Source of the DNA: Sphingomonas sp. Leaf412
GTDB taxonomy: Bacteria > Pseudomonadota > Alphaproteobacteria > Sphingomonadales > Sphingomonadaceae
Length of the DNA: 57,744 nt
Direction: 5' to 3'
Assembly (NCBI RefSeq): GCF_001425405.1
Contig: NZ_LMQP01000002.1
Coordinates: 364,334-422,077, forward strand
This document shows, one piece after another, positions 9,499 to 16,508 of the stretch (the stretch's first letter is position 1; each line of letters opens with the position of its first letter). The notes under the pieces were generated by a model. It was not told the origin of the DNA and made no database searches. It worked only from the letters and a program-made list of their open reading frames with translations. The position numbers and the translations under genes are program-made.

Positions 9499-9931
9499 GC
9501 GCGGCCTCCACGGGTTCATGGGTGAGATTGTCGCGGATGCGTTCGAGCGCGCGGACGAGCGCGTCGCGCTCCCCCGGCGACAGGCCGTCGAGCGCGCGTT
9601 CGGTCACGTCGGCGCCGATGACGCGCAGGTCGTCCAGCAACGGTCGCGACCGGTCGGTGAGGAAGATGCGCCAGACGCGCCGGTCGCCCGGATCGCGTCG
9701 CCGCTCGACCAGGCCCGCCTCCTCCAGCCGGTCGACCATCCGGCACAAAGTGATCGGCTCGACCTCCAGCCGTTCGGCCAGCGCGCCCTGGTTGATGCCC
9801 TCCGCCCGGCTGAGCGCGGTCAGTGCGCGCCATTGCGGCCGCGTCACGCCGATCGCCCGCGCGCGCGCGTCGAACCGGCGACGCAGGAGGCGCGACGCGT
9901 CGCTCAACAGGAATCCGATGCTGTCCGTCAT
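9491..9931 (-). CDS. MarR-family transcriptional regulator of the efflux operon
   Basis: A 146-residue winged-helix regulator with the MarR core: RPQWRALTALSRAEGINQGALAERL for the recognition region, then RMVDRLEEAGLVERRRDPGDRR for the wing. It is the first gene of the marR-emrA-emrB operon and overlaps emrA by 8 nt. A perfect 14-bp palindrome lies 14 nt upstream of the start, the normal setting for MarR autorepression that is relieved by the pump's substrates. The ATG at 9931 is chosen because the conserved N-terminal helix starts there; longer in-frame starts would run through the operator. Confidence 0.9.
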   Translation of the reverse strand: MTDSIGFLLSDASRLLRRRFDARARAIGVTRPQWRALTALSRAEGINQGALAERLEVEPITLCRMVDRLEEAGLVERRRDPGDRRVWRIFLTDRSRPLLDDLRVIGADVTERALDGLSPGERDALVRALERIRDNLTHEPVEAAHG

Positions 9932-10250
9932 GAATGCGCATATAATAAGCATGCTTATGAAGCGGAAGGGCGTCCGGCAACATTTCGATACGCTAACCGA
10001 TCCGCGCTGACGGAAGAGGAGCGGCGTGGACGTTCCGACGCGCGCGCGATATGCCCGTCCAATGACGCAGGACACGACCGGCGGGTGCCGGTTCGGGCGC
10101 AGATACCCGCGGGCGTGTTCGCCGCACGCCTGCGGTTGGTGCGCGCCGACTCGATCCGGTCGACGCAGGGGCCGTATCGCCCCCGATCGCGCAGCGCGAC
10201 GACGCGCACCTCCAACCGTCCCGACATCATTGCGAAATGGATCGACGCCA
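9932..10250. other. Divergent intergenic region marR / hydrolase
   Basis: About 320 nt without a convincing gene. Besides the MarR palindrome at its left end I see no repeat, RNA gene or clear hairpin. The frame of the downstream hydrolase stays open through most of it, but the translation (Arg/Pro/Ala-rich) does not look like protein-coding sequence. Confidence 0.5.
9945..9958. promoter_or_regulatory. Perfect palindrome, probable MarR operator
   Basis: The 14-bp palindrome ATAAGCATGCTTAT lies just upstream of marR. On the minus strand it runs into TATTAT, a reasonable -10 element only about 10 nt from the marR ATG. Repressor binding would block RNA polymerase, and the marR transcript would have almost no leader. 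Palindrome and position are seen directly; the function is inferred. Confidence 0.65.
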
Positions 10251-11012
10251 GTGGCAAGCTCCCCGACCGATACCAAATATTTCGATAGCTTCGACGGCGT
10301 CCGCCTCGCGTGGCGAGAGACGGGGGAGGGGCGGCCCGTCGTCCTGATCCACGGCTATTTCTCCGACGCGGCCACGAACTGGATCCGCTTCGGGCACGCG
10401 GCGGCCATCGCGGCGGCGGGGCGGCGGGTCATCATGCCCGACCTGCGCGGACATGGCGAAAGCGACCGGCCGCACGATCCGGCCGCCTATCCGCCCGACG
10501 CGCTGGCGAAGGACGGCCATGCGCTGATCGCGCACCTCGGCCTCACCGACTACGACCTGGGCGGCTATTCGCTGGGCGCGCGGACGACGTCACGGATGCT
10601 CGCGACGGGCGCGACGCCGGGGCGCATCGTGTTTTCGGGCATGGGCCTGGAGGGGCTTACCGATGCGGACCGGCGCGCGAACCATTTCCGCCGGATCCTC
10701 GACAATCTCGGCACGCACGAGCGCGGATCGCCGGAATGGATGGCGGAGGCGTTCCTGAAGACGACCGGGGGCGACCCGGTCGCCCTGCGCGGGGTGATCG
10801 AGACATTCGTCGACACACCGATGGCAACCGTCCGCGCCTTCGCGCAGCCCGCGCTGGTCGTGAACGGCGTGGACGATGCGGACAACGGGTCCGCCGCGGA
10901 CCTGGCGGCGGCGCTGCCGCAGGCGCGGCTGGTCGAGGTGCCGGGGAACCATATGAGTTCGGTGACGAAACCCGAGCTGGGCGAGGCGATCGCCGCGTTC
11001 CTGCGCGAATAG
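10251..11012 (+). CDS. Alpha/beta-fold hydrolase
   Basis: A protein of 253 residues if the GTG at 10251 is the start. The hydrolase core is clear: RPVVLIHGYFSDA (oxyanion loop), MPDLRGHGESDRP, the nucleophile elbow GGYSLGARTT with the catalytic Ser, ALVVNGVDDADNG with the likely catalytic Asp, and VPGNHMSS with the His. The start is uncertain: the frame is open to 10026, but homology-like sequence begins around TKYFDSFDGVRLAW, and the ribosome site before 10251 is weak. Substrate unknown; the SLGARTT elbow only places it among small cytoplasmic esterase/hydrolase-like proteins. Confidence 0.82.
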   Translation: MASSPTDTKYFDSFDGVRLAWRETGEGRPVVLIHGYFSDAATNWIRFGHAAAIAAAGRRVIMPDLRGHGESDRPHDPAAYPPDALAKDGHALIAHLGLTDYDLGGYSLGARTTSRMLATGATPGRIVFSGMGLEGLTDADRRANHFRRILDNLGTHERGSPEWMAEAFLKTTGGDPVALRGVIETFVDTPMATVRAFAQPALVVNGVDDADNGSAADLAAALPQARLVEVPGNHMSSVTKPELGEAIAAFLRE

Positions 11013-11131
11013 CGACGGCGCCCGGCGAGGGACGGGCCCTTTCGCGACGGGCCGTCGTATCCGCGGCGGCGACCCGATGACCGCCACCGGCAGAATACGG
11101 CGGGCCTGATTCCGCCGGCCGGTCGCGGCAC

Positions 11132-11162
11132 CGCCCCTCTCCGGCGGTGGCGGGGAGGGGCG
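11132..11162. terminator. GC-rich hairpin between convergent genes
   Basis: The arms CGCCCCTCTCC and GGGGAGGGGCG (one mismatch) enclose a 9-nt loop between the hydrolase gene and the convergent Lys/Ala-rich protein gene. It lacks a clean T-run, so it may be a stabilising or bidirectional terminator-like structure, or a copy of a dispersed repeat. Confidence 0.4.
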
Positions 11163-11172
11163 AGACGGCGGG

Positions 11173-11676
11173 TCAGTTCGGGATCGTGTTCTGGTCCGCG
11201 ATTCCGGCCTTGAACGAGGCGGTCGAGTCCTTGCCGTCGGGCTGGTGCGCGCCGTCCTTCGGCGTCGAGCCGCGCAGCGACAGCAGCGCCGCGGTCGCCG
11301 CAGCGCCGATCGCGGCGATGCCGCCCGCGATGGCGGCGGGTCCCCAGCGCGTGCCGCCCTTCGCCTCGGTCGACGTGGTGCGGGTGCGGGTGGAGGGCTT
11401 CTTCGCGGCGGTCGTGCGCTTCGGCTTGGCCGCCGTCGCCGTCGCCGTCGCGGCGCGTTTCGTGGCGGGGGCCGTGCGCTTGGTCGTGCGCGGCTTCGCG
11501 GCGGCGGCCTTGCGCGGGGCCTTGGCGGGGGTCGCCGCGCCGTCATCGGCGGGCTTGGGGCCCGGCTTCGTCGCGGCGGTCTTCCCAGCGGCCGACTTCG
11601 TGCCCGTCGATGTGCTGCGCGGGGCGCGGCGACGCGGGGCGGGGGGAGTCGGGGTTTCCTGCGTATCGTCGGCCAT
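11173..11676 (-). CDS. Lys/Ala/Thr-rich histone H1-like protein with a C-terminal hydrophobic segment
   Basis: A 167-residue low-complexity protein. The first 105 residues are Ala, Thr, Pro, Lys and Arg-rich with repeated KAAAAKP/KRTTAAKKP-like units, similar in composition to bacterial histone H1-like tails. A single hydrophobic segment follows (about residues 110-132, GPAAIAGGIAAIGAAATAALL), then a polar tail ending in NTIPN. It may be a membrane-anchored, DNA- or polyanion-binding protein. Low-complexity sequence makes homology statements unreliable and I assign no function. Confidence 0.65.
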   Translation of the reverse strand: MADDTQETPTPPAPRRRAPRSTSTGTKSAAGKTAATKPGPKPADDGAATPAKAPRKAAAAKPRTTKRTAPATKRAATATATAAKPKRTTAAKKPSTRTRTTSTEAKGGTRWGPAAIAGGIAAIGAAATAALLSLRGSTPKDGAHQPDGKDSTASFKAGIADQNTIPN

Positions 11677-11739
11677 GTGTCGCTCCCTGTCGATTTCGGT
11701 ACGCTCGCGTAACGCGTCAGGGAGTAATGGTTTCCGATC

Positions 11740-13173
11740 CTAGCGGAACGGCGGTTCGTTGAAGGCGCGCAGCTTGCGGCTGTGCAGCTTCGCGCCCTCG
11801 CGCCGCAATTCCTCGCACGTCTCGATCCCGATCCGCATATGCTCGCTGATCGCGCGTTCGTAGAAGCGGTTGGCCTGTCCCGGCAGCTTCAGCTCGCCGT
11901 GCAGCGGCTTGTCCGACACGCACAGCAAGGTGCCGTACGGCACGCGGAAGCGGAACCCCTGCGCCGCGATCGTCGCGCTTTCCATGTCGATCGCGACGGC
12001 CCGGCTGAGCGAGAAGCGCAGCGCGGAGCGGGAATAGCGCAATTCCCAGTTGCGATCGTCGGTCGTCACGATCGTGCCGGTGCGCAGCCGCCGCTTCAGT
12101 TCGTCGCCCGACTGGCCGCTGACCGTTTCCGCCGCGCGCGCCAGTGCCTGCTGCACCTCCGCGATCGCGGGCACGGGGATTTCGGGCGGGAGCATGTCGT
12201 CGAGCACATGGTCGTCGCGCAGATAGGCGTGCGCGAGGACATAGTCGCCGATCCGCTGCGACGGCCGCAGCCCGCCGCAATGGCCGATCATCAGCCACGC
12301 CTCCGGCCGCATCACCGCCAGATGGTCGCAGATGGTCTTCGCATTCGACGGGCCGACGCCGATGTTGACCAGGGTGATGCCGGTGCGGTCGTCGGCCATC
12401 AGGTGATAGGCCGGCATCTGCAACCGCCGCCACGCGCTGTCGTCCAGCATCGCGGGGTCGTCGCCCGCGGTGAACAGGACGTTCCCCGGCCCCGACAATG
12501 CGGTGAAGCGGCTGCCCTCCGCCCCCACCTGCGCGCCCGCCCAGCGGACGAATTCGTCGACGTAGCGGTGGTAATTGGTGAACAGGACGTAGCGCTGGAC
12601 ATGCTCGGGCGGGGTGCCGGTATAGTGCCGCAACCGCGCGAGGCTGAAATCGGTGCGCAGCCCGTCGAACAGCGCCAGCGGGCGCGTGCCGTCGATCGAT
12701 GCCCACAGGCCGTCCGCGATCTCGTCCCCGATATGCGCCAGTTCGGTCGTGGGGAACCACCGCGCCAGTTCGGCGGCGGACACCGCGTCGAGGCTGAGCG
12801 CGTGGCCCGCGTCGATGACGTAGGGGAAGGGGATTTCCTGCGATCCGGCGACCGCATCGACCGCGACGTCGTAATCCTCGATCAGCAGGGTCAGCTGCTC
12901 GACCAGATAGTCGGCGAAGAGCGACGGCCGCGTCACGCTGATGCGATATTCGCCCGGCGCGGTCAGCCGCCCGAACGAACGCAGCGGCGCGGACCGGCTT
13001 TCGCCGCCGCGGAATTTCAGCCGTATCTCGGGATAGGCGAAGGCGCCGCCCTTCCGTTCCTCGCGCGTGGGGACGGTGCCGTCGGAAATATAGGCGGTGA
13101 TCGCGCCCTGAAGCCGCGCGACGGCGGCGGTGTAGAGGCGATCGAGGTCAGCGACGATGGCGGATGCGGTCAT
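11740..13173 (-). CDS. amn: AMP nucleosidase
   Basis: A 477-residue enzyme of the Amn family that hydrolyses AMP to adenine and ribose 5-phosphate. The N-terminal AMP-nucleosidase domain contains YPEIRLKFRGG and RPSLFADYLVEQL. The C-terminal nucleoside-phosphorylase-like domain has TLVNIGVGPSNAKTICDHLAV, MIGHCGGLRPSQ, and the VAIDMESATIAAQGF segment with the conserved acidic residue that contacts the ribose. Length fits the family. It is flanked by the H1-like protein gene downstream and a repeat hairpin upstream. Confidence 0.95.
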   Translation of the reverse strand: MTASAIVADLDRLYTAAVARLQGAITAYISDGTVPTREERKGGAFAYPEIRLKFRGGESRSAPLRSFGRLTAPGEYRISVTRPSLFADYLVEQLTLLIEDYDVAVDAVAGSQEIPFPYVIDAGHALSLDAVSAAELARWFPTTELAHIGDEIADGLWASIDGTRPLALFDGLRTDFSLARLRHYTGTPPEHVQRYVLFTNYHRYVDEFVRWAGAQVGAEGSRFTALSGPGNVLFTAGDDPAMLDDSAWRRLQMPAYHLMADDRTGITLVNIGVGPSNAKTICDHLAVMRPEAWLMIGHCGGLRPSQRIGDYVLAHAYLRDDHVLDDMLPPEIPVPAIAEVQQALARAAETVSGQSGDELKRRLRTGTIVTTDDRNWELRYSRSALRFSLSRAVAIDMESATIAAQGFRFRVPYGTLLCVSDKPLHGELKLPGQANRFYERAISEHMRIGIETCEELRREGAKLHSRKLRAFNEPPFR

Positions 13174-13233
13174 CGCGGAGGGTTAGTCCTGCCGTGTGAC
13201 GCTGGCAAGACGGGTGACGGCGGTGCGTCTCCG

Positions 13234-13302
13234 CCGTTCGGCCCGAGCGAAGTCGAAGCACCGCGTCGGTGCGGGGCATTCGACGTCGCTCAGGCCGAAC
13301 GG
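13234..13302. repeat. Dispersed sphingomonad-type inverted repeat (nested hairpin)
   Basis: The left arm 13234-13258 (CCGTTCGGCCCGAGCGAAGT and five more bases) pairs with the right arm 13278-13302 with only a few mismatches. The loop contains a second perfect hairpin, CACCG-CGT-CGGTG. The GAGCGAAGTCGAA core resembles a palindromic repeat found in many sphingomonad genomes (recalled, not searched). It lies just beyond the 3' end of the small YqjD-like gene and could end its transcript. Confidence 0.6.
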
Positions 13303-13314
13303 GGAAGTGGGCGT

Positions 13315-13581
13315 TTACTTCTTCGCGGCGGGCTTCTTCGCCGCGGGCTTCTTCGCGGGCGTGTCCTCGCGCAGCTTCGCGACGCCAAGCGCCGCACCCG
13401 CGACCGCCGCCGCCACGCCGACCGCGATCCCCGCGGCGGCATAGGGATGCTCCTTCGCCGCATCGACCGCGGCGGACGCGGCGTTGCTCACCTTCTCCTG
13501 CGCCTGCCCGGCGACGTCGCGCGCGCGGTCGGTCGTGCTCTTCAGGTCGTCGGGCAGGGATTTCAGGGTGGTGTCGGTCAT
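13315..13581 (-). CDS. Small YqjD/ElaB-like (DUF883-type) membrane protein with AAKKP tail
   Basis: An 88-residue protein with an amphipathic helical N-terminal half (LKSTTDRARDVAGQAQEKVSNAAS). The motif EHPYAAAGIAVGVAAAVAGAALG forms one membrane segment, and the tail repeats PAKKPAAKKPAAKK. The EHPY-AAAGIAVG arrangement is characteristic of DUF883 proteins such as YqjD and ElaB, which anchor ribosomes or stress factors to the inner membrane. The basic tail is unusual for that family and resembles the H1-like gene 2 kb away. Confidence 0.78.
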   Translation of the reverse strand: MTDTTLKSLPDDLKSTTDRARDVAGQAQEKVSNAASAAVDAAKEHPYAAAGIAVGVAAAVAGAALGVAKLREDTPAKKPAAKKPAAKK

Positions 13582-13629
13582 GACGCGGTAACTCCATTAT
13601 GCTTGCGTCACGACCAACGCCGGCCTGCG

Positions 13630-14109
13630 TCAGAGGTTTCCGATCATATGCTCGGCGGAGCTGACCTTGAACTCGCCCGGTCCCTCCACGTTCAGCGATT
13701 CGACCACGCCGTCGTTGACGACCATCGAGTAGCGCTGGCTGCGCTTGCCCATGCCGAACTTGCTGCCGTCCATGTCGAGGCCCAGCGCCTCGGCGAAGGT
13801 GCCGTTGCCGTCCGCCAGCATCGTGATCCCGTCCGCGTTCGCGGATTTGGACCAGGCGCCCAGGACGAATGGATCGTTGACCGAGGTGCACACGATCTCG
13901 TCGATGCCCTTCTCCTTCAGCTCCCCCGCCTTGTCGACATAGCCGGGCAGGTGACGTGCGGAGCAGGTGGGGGTGAAGGCGCCGGGGACCGCGAACACCG
14001 CGACGCGGCGACCCTTGAAGTAATCGGCGGTATCGACCGGCTCCGGGCCGTCGGTCCCCACCTTGGTAAGCGTCGCTTCGGGCAAACGGTCGCCGACAGT
14101 GATCGTCAT
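13630..14109 (-). CDS. Peroxiredoxin (AhpC/TSA, PrxV-type)
   Basis: A 159-residue thiol peroxidase that reduces hydrogen peroxide and alkyl hydroperoxides. The peroxidatic cysteine is in PGAFTPTCSARHLPGY, with the conserved Thr and Pro of the active site. A second Cys lies in DEIVCTSVNDPFV, and the C-terminal part has SQRYSMVVNDGVVESLNVE, the usual Prx5 substrate-pocket region. Start chosen at 14109; ATG 14112 is directly adjacent, and a GGAG ribosome site lies 4-7 nt further upstream. Divergent from the YqgE gene. Confidence 0.93.
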   Translation of the reverse strand: MTITVGDRLPEATLTKVGTDGPEPVDTADYFKGRRVAVFAVPGAFTPTCSARHLPGYVDKAGELKEKGIDEIVCTSVNDPFVLGAWSKSANADGITMLADGNGTFAEALGLDMDGSKFGMGKRSQRYSMVVNDGVVESLNVEGPGEFKVSSAEHMIGNL

Positions 14110-14202
14110 CATTCGTCTCCGTGAGGTTTCGGCACCGTTTCGCAACGTGGCCGGATGAATTCAAGCTCGCAACGTCTGCACCAGTCGCTACGTTGCACCG
14201 CA

Positions 14203-14751
14203 ATGTATCTGACCGGCCGATTCCTCCTCGCCATGCCCGGTATCGGCGATCCGCGCTTCGACCAGGCGGTGATCGCGATGTGCGCCCATGATGCGCAGGG
14301 CGCGCTGGGCGTCGGCATCGGCGCGACGATCGCGGGCCTGACCCTGCACGACGTCCTGCGCCAGCTGGAGATCGCGCCGGGGGATGCGCCCGATGCGCCG
14401 GTCCATTTCGGCGGCCCGGTGGAGATGCGACGCGGCTTCGTCGTGCACAGCCGCGACTGGAGCGGGCAGGACACGATCGACGTGGCCGGTCGATGGGCCT
14501 TGTCGGGCACGCTGGACATCCTGCGCGCGATCGCGGCGGGGAAGGGACCGGGGCGCTGGGTCGTCGCGCTGGGCTACGCCGGATGGGGCGCAGGGCAGCT
14601 GGACGAGGAAATGACGCGCCACGGGTGGCTGGACGTGGAGGGAACGCCGGACCTGCTGTTCGACGTGCCGGCGGGGGAGCGGTGGTCGGCGGGGTTCGCC
14701 GCGGCGGGCGTCGACGCGCGGCTGCTGTCGTCCGAGGCCGGCCACGCCTGA
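14203..14751 (+). CDS. YqgE/AlgH family protein (DUF179)
   Basis: A 182-residue protein of the YqgE/AlgH family. Visible family marks are YLTGRFLLAMPGIGDPRF at the start, FDQAVIAMCAHDAQGALG, VHFGGPVEMRRGFVVHS, and ALGYAGWGAGQLDEEM near the C-terminus. The biochemical role of the family is not established. The ATG at 14203 is chosen because the family sequence starts there; an in-frame ATG at 14155 would add 16 residues without family resemblance. A small hairpin follows the stop. Confidence 0.9.
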   Translation: MYLTGRFLLAMPGIGDPRFDQAVIAMCAHDAQGALGVGIGATIAGLTLHDVLRQLEIAPGDAPDAPVHFGGPVEMRRGFVVHSRDWSGQDTIDVAGRWALSGTLDILRAIAAGKGPGRWVVALGYAGWGAGQLDEEMTRHGWLDVEGTPDLLFDVPAGERWSAGFAAAGVDARLLSSEAGHA

Positions 14752-14772
14752 ACGGCGGCACCGAACCGCCGT
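14752..14772. terminator. Small hairpin after the YqgE gene
   Basis: The arms ACGGCGG and CCGCCGT pair perfectly around a 7-nt loop, beginning directly at the stop codon of the YqgE/AlgH gene. There is no T-run; a short pause or Rho-assisted terminator is plausible. Confidence 0.4.
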
Positions 14773-14779
14773 CATCGCC

Positions 14780-14799
14780 ATATAAAGATATCTTTATAT
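14780..14799. promoter_or_regulatory. Perfect 20-bp palindrome upstream of ahcY, probable SahR operator
   Basis: ATATAAAGATATCTTTATAT is a perfect palindrome 93 nt upstream of the ahcY start, in an otherwise very GC-rich region. ArsR-type regulators of the SAM/SAH cycle (SahR) in proteobacteria use AT-rich palindromes built on an AAAGATATCTTT-like core; this is recalled knowledge, not searched. Overlap with an ahcY promoter is likely but no -35/-10 pair is clear. Confidence 0.6.
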
Positions 14800-14892
14800 T
14801 TGCCCCGGACGGGCTTCGCCGCTAAGGCCGCGCGCATGTCGATCGGCGTTCGTGCGCCTTGGTCGGCCCTACACACGACCGGAGAATACACT

Positions 14893-16314
14893 GTGGCAAC
14901 CGCCCCCGTGCTCGACACCAACGATTACGCCATCAAGGACATCGGCCTCGCCGCGTTCGGCCGCAAGGAGATCGACATCGCCGAGACGGAGATGCCCGGC
15001 CTCATGGCGCTGCGCGAGGAATTCGGCGCGTCGCAGCCGCTGAAGGGCGCGCGGATCACCGGCTCGCTGCACATGACGATCCAGACCGCGGTGCTGATCG
15101 AGACGCTGACCGCGCTGGGCGCGCAGGTGCGCTGGGCGACGTGCAACATCTTCTCCACGCAGGACCATGCCGCCGCCGCGATCGCCGCGACGGGCGTGCC
15201 CGTGTTCGCGATCAAGGGCGAGACGCTGGCGGAATATTGGGATTACGTCGGCGACATCTTCAACTGGGGCGCGGACGGTGACGGCACCACCGCCAACATC
15301 ATCCTGGACGACGGCGGCGACGCCACGATGTTCGCGCTGTGGGGCGCGAAGCTGGAGGCGGGCGCCACGTTCGGCGAGCCGGACAATGCCGAGGAAGTCG
15401 AGTTCCAGCGGTCGGTGAAGGCGTTCATCGCCAAATATCCCGGCTACCTGACCCAGACGGTCAAGAATTTGAAGGGCGTGAGCGAAGAGACGACGACGGG
15501 CGTCCACCGCCTGTACGAGATCGCGAAGAAGGGCGAGCTGCCGTTCCCCGCGATCAACGTCAACGATTCGGTGACGAAGTCGAAGTTCGACAACCTGTAC
15601 GGGTGCAAGGAGTCGCTGGTCGACGCGATCCGTCGCGCGACCGACGTCATGCTGGCGGGCAAGGTCGCGTGCGTCGCGGGCTTCGGCGACGTCGGCAAGG
15701 GCAGCGCCCAGTCGCTGCGCAACGGCGGCGCGCGCGTGATGGTGACCGAGGTCGATCCGATCTGCGCATTGCAGGCCGCGATGGAAGGCTTCGAGGTCGT
15801 GACGATGGAAGAGGCGGTCGAGCGGGCCGACATCTTCTGCACCGCGACCGGGAACGCCGACGTCATCACCGCCGATCACATGAAGGCGATGAAGCCGATG
15901 TCGATCGTGTGCAACATCGGCCACTTCGACAGCGAGATCCAGATCGCGCAGCTCGACAATTACGAGTGGGACGAGGTGAAGCCGGGCACCGACCTTGTGA
16001 AGTTCCCGGACGGCAAGCAGATCATCGTTTTGGCGAAGGGCCGCCTGGTGAACCTGGGCTGCGCCACCGGCCATCCGTCGTTCGTCATGTCGGCGTCGTT
16101 CACGAACCAGACGCTGGCGCAGATCGAGCTGTGGACGAAGGGCGAGAACTACCAGAACCAGGTGTATGTCCTGCCCAAGCACCTGGACGAGAAGGTCGCC
16201 GCGCTGCACCTCGAAAAGCTGGGCGTGAAGCTGTCCAAGCTGACGCCGAAGCAGGCCGGGTACATCGGCGTTCCGGTCGAGGGGCCGTTCAAGCCGGACC
16301 ATTACCGCTACTGA
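14893..16314 (+). CDS. ahcY: S-adenosylhomocysteinase
   Basis: A 473-residue NAD-dependent enzyme that splits S-adenosylhomocysteine into adenosine and homocysteine, regenerating the methyl cycle. Recognisable are the substrate region around [32 protein letters not shown], the [18 protein letters not shown] segment, and the NAD-binding loop [16 protein letters not shown]. The C-terminal [18 protein letters not shown] ends in KPDHYRY, the conserved terminus that reaches into the partner's NAD site. The GTG start has a GGAG ribosome site 8 nt upstream. A palindromic operator and, after the gene, a strong terminator bracket it as a single unit. Confidence 0.97.
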   Translation: MATAPVLDTNDYAIKDIGLAAFGRKEIDIAETEMPGLMALREEFGASQPLKGARITGSLHMTIQTAVLIETLTALGAQVRWATCNIFSTQDHAAAAIAATGVPVFAIKGETLAEYWDYVGDIFNWGADGDGTTANIILDDGGDATMFALWGAKLEAGATFGEPDNAEEVEFQRSVKAFIAKYPGYLTQTVKNLKGVSEETTTGVHRLYEIAKKGELPFPAINVNDSVTKSKFDNLYGCKESLVDAIRRATDVMLAGKVACVAGFGDVGKGSAQSLRNGGARVMVTEVDPICALQAAMEGFEVVTMEEAVERADIFCTATGNADVITADHMKAMKPMSIVCNIGHFDSEIQIAQLDNYEWDEVKPGTDLVKFPDGKQIIVLAKGRLVNLGCATGHPSFVMSASFTNQTLAQIELWTKGENYQNQVYVLPKHLDEKVAALHLEKLGVKLSKLTPKQAGYIGVPVEGPFKPDHYRY

Positions 16315-16343
16315 TCCTGCGTGGGACAAGCGGAACGCAAGCA

Positions 16344-16374
16344 GGGCGGCGCCGGAAGGCGTCGCCCGCTTTTG
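16344..16374 (+). terminator. Rho-independent terminator of ahcY
   Basis: A 10-bp stem (GGGCGGCGCC paired with GGCGTCGCCC, one G-T wobble) is capped by a GGAA tetraloop and followed by GCTTTTG. It lies 30 nt after the ahcY stop. Confidence 0.8.
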
Positions 16375-16508
16375 TTCGTGCCGGGCGTGTAGACGGGCGA
16401 CGGATCACGGCGGGCGTGGACCGTCCTGCCGCCCCTTGCGCCGGATCGGGCGGACCAGGAGCGGTGCGCGACCGGCGGGGGATAGCATCCCGCGCCGGTC
16501 GTATCGCA

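Noticed and set aside
11782..14124. Long plus-strand frame across amn, the YqjD-like gene and the peroxiredoxin
   Set aside because: It runs antisense through three well-supported genes and a repeat, and has no recognisable domain.
14773..14892. SAM or SAH riboswitch before ahcY
   Set aside because: I see only the DNA palindrome and no multi-stem conserved RNA pattern; the spacing fits an operator better.
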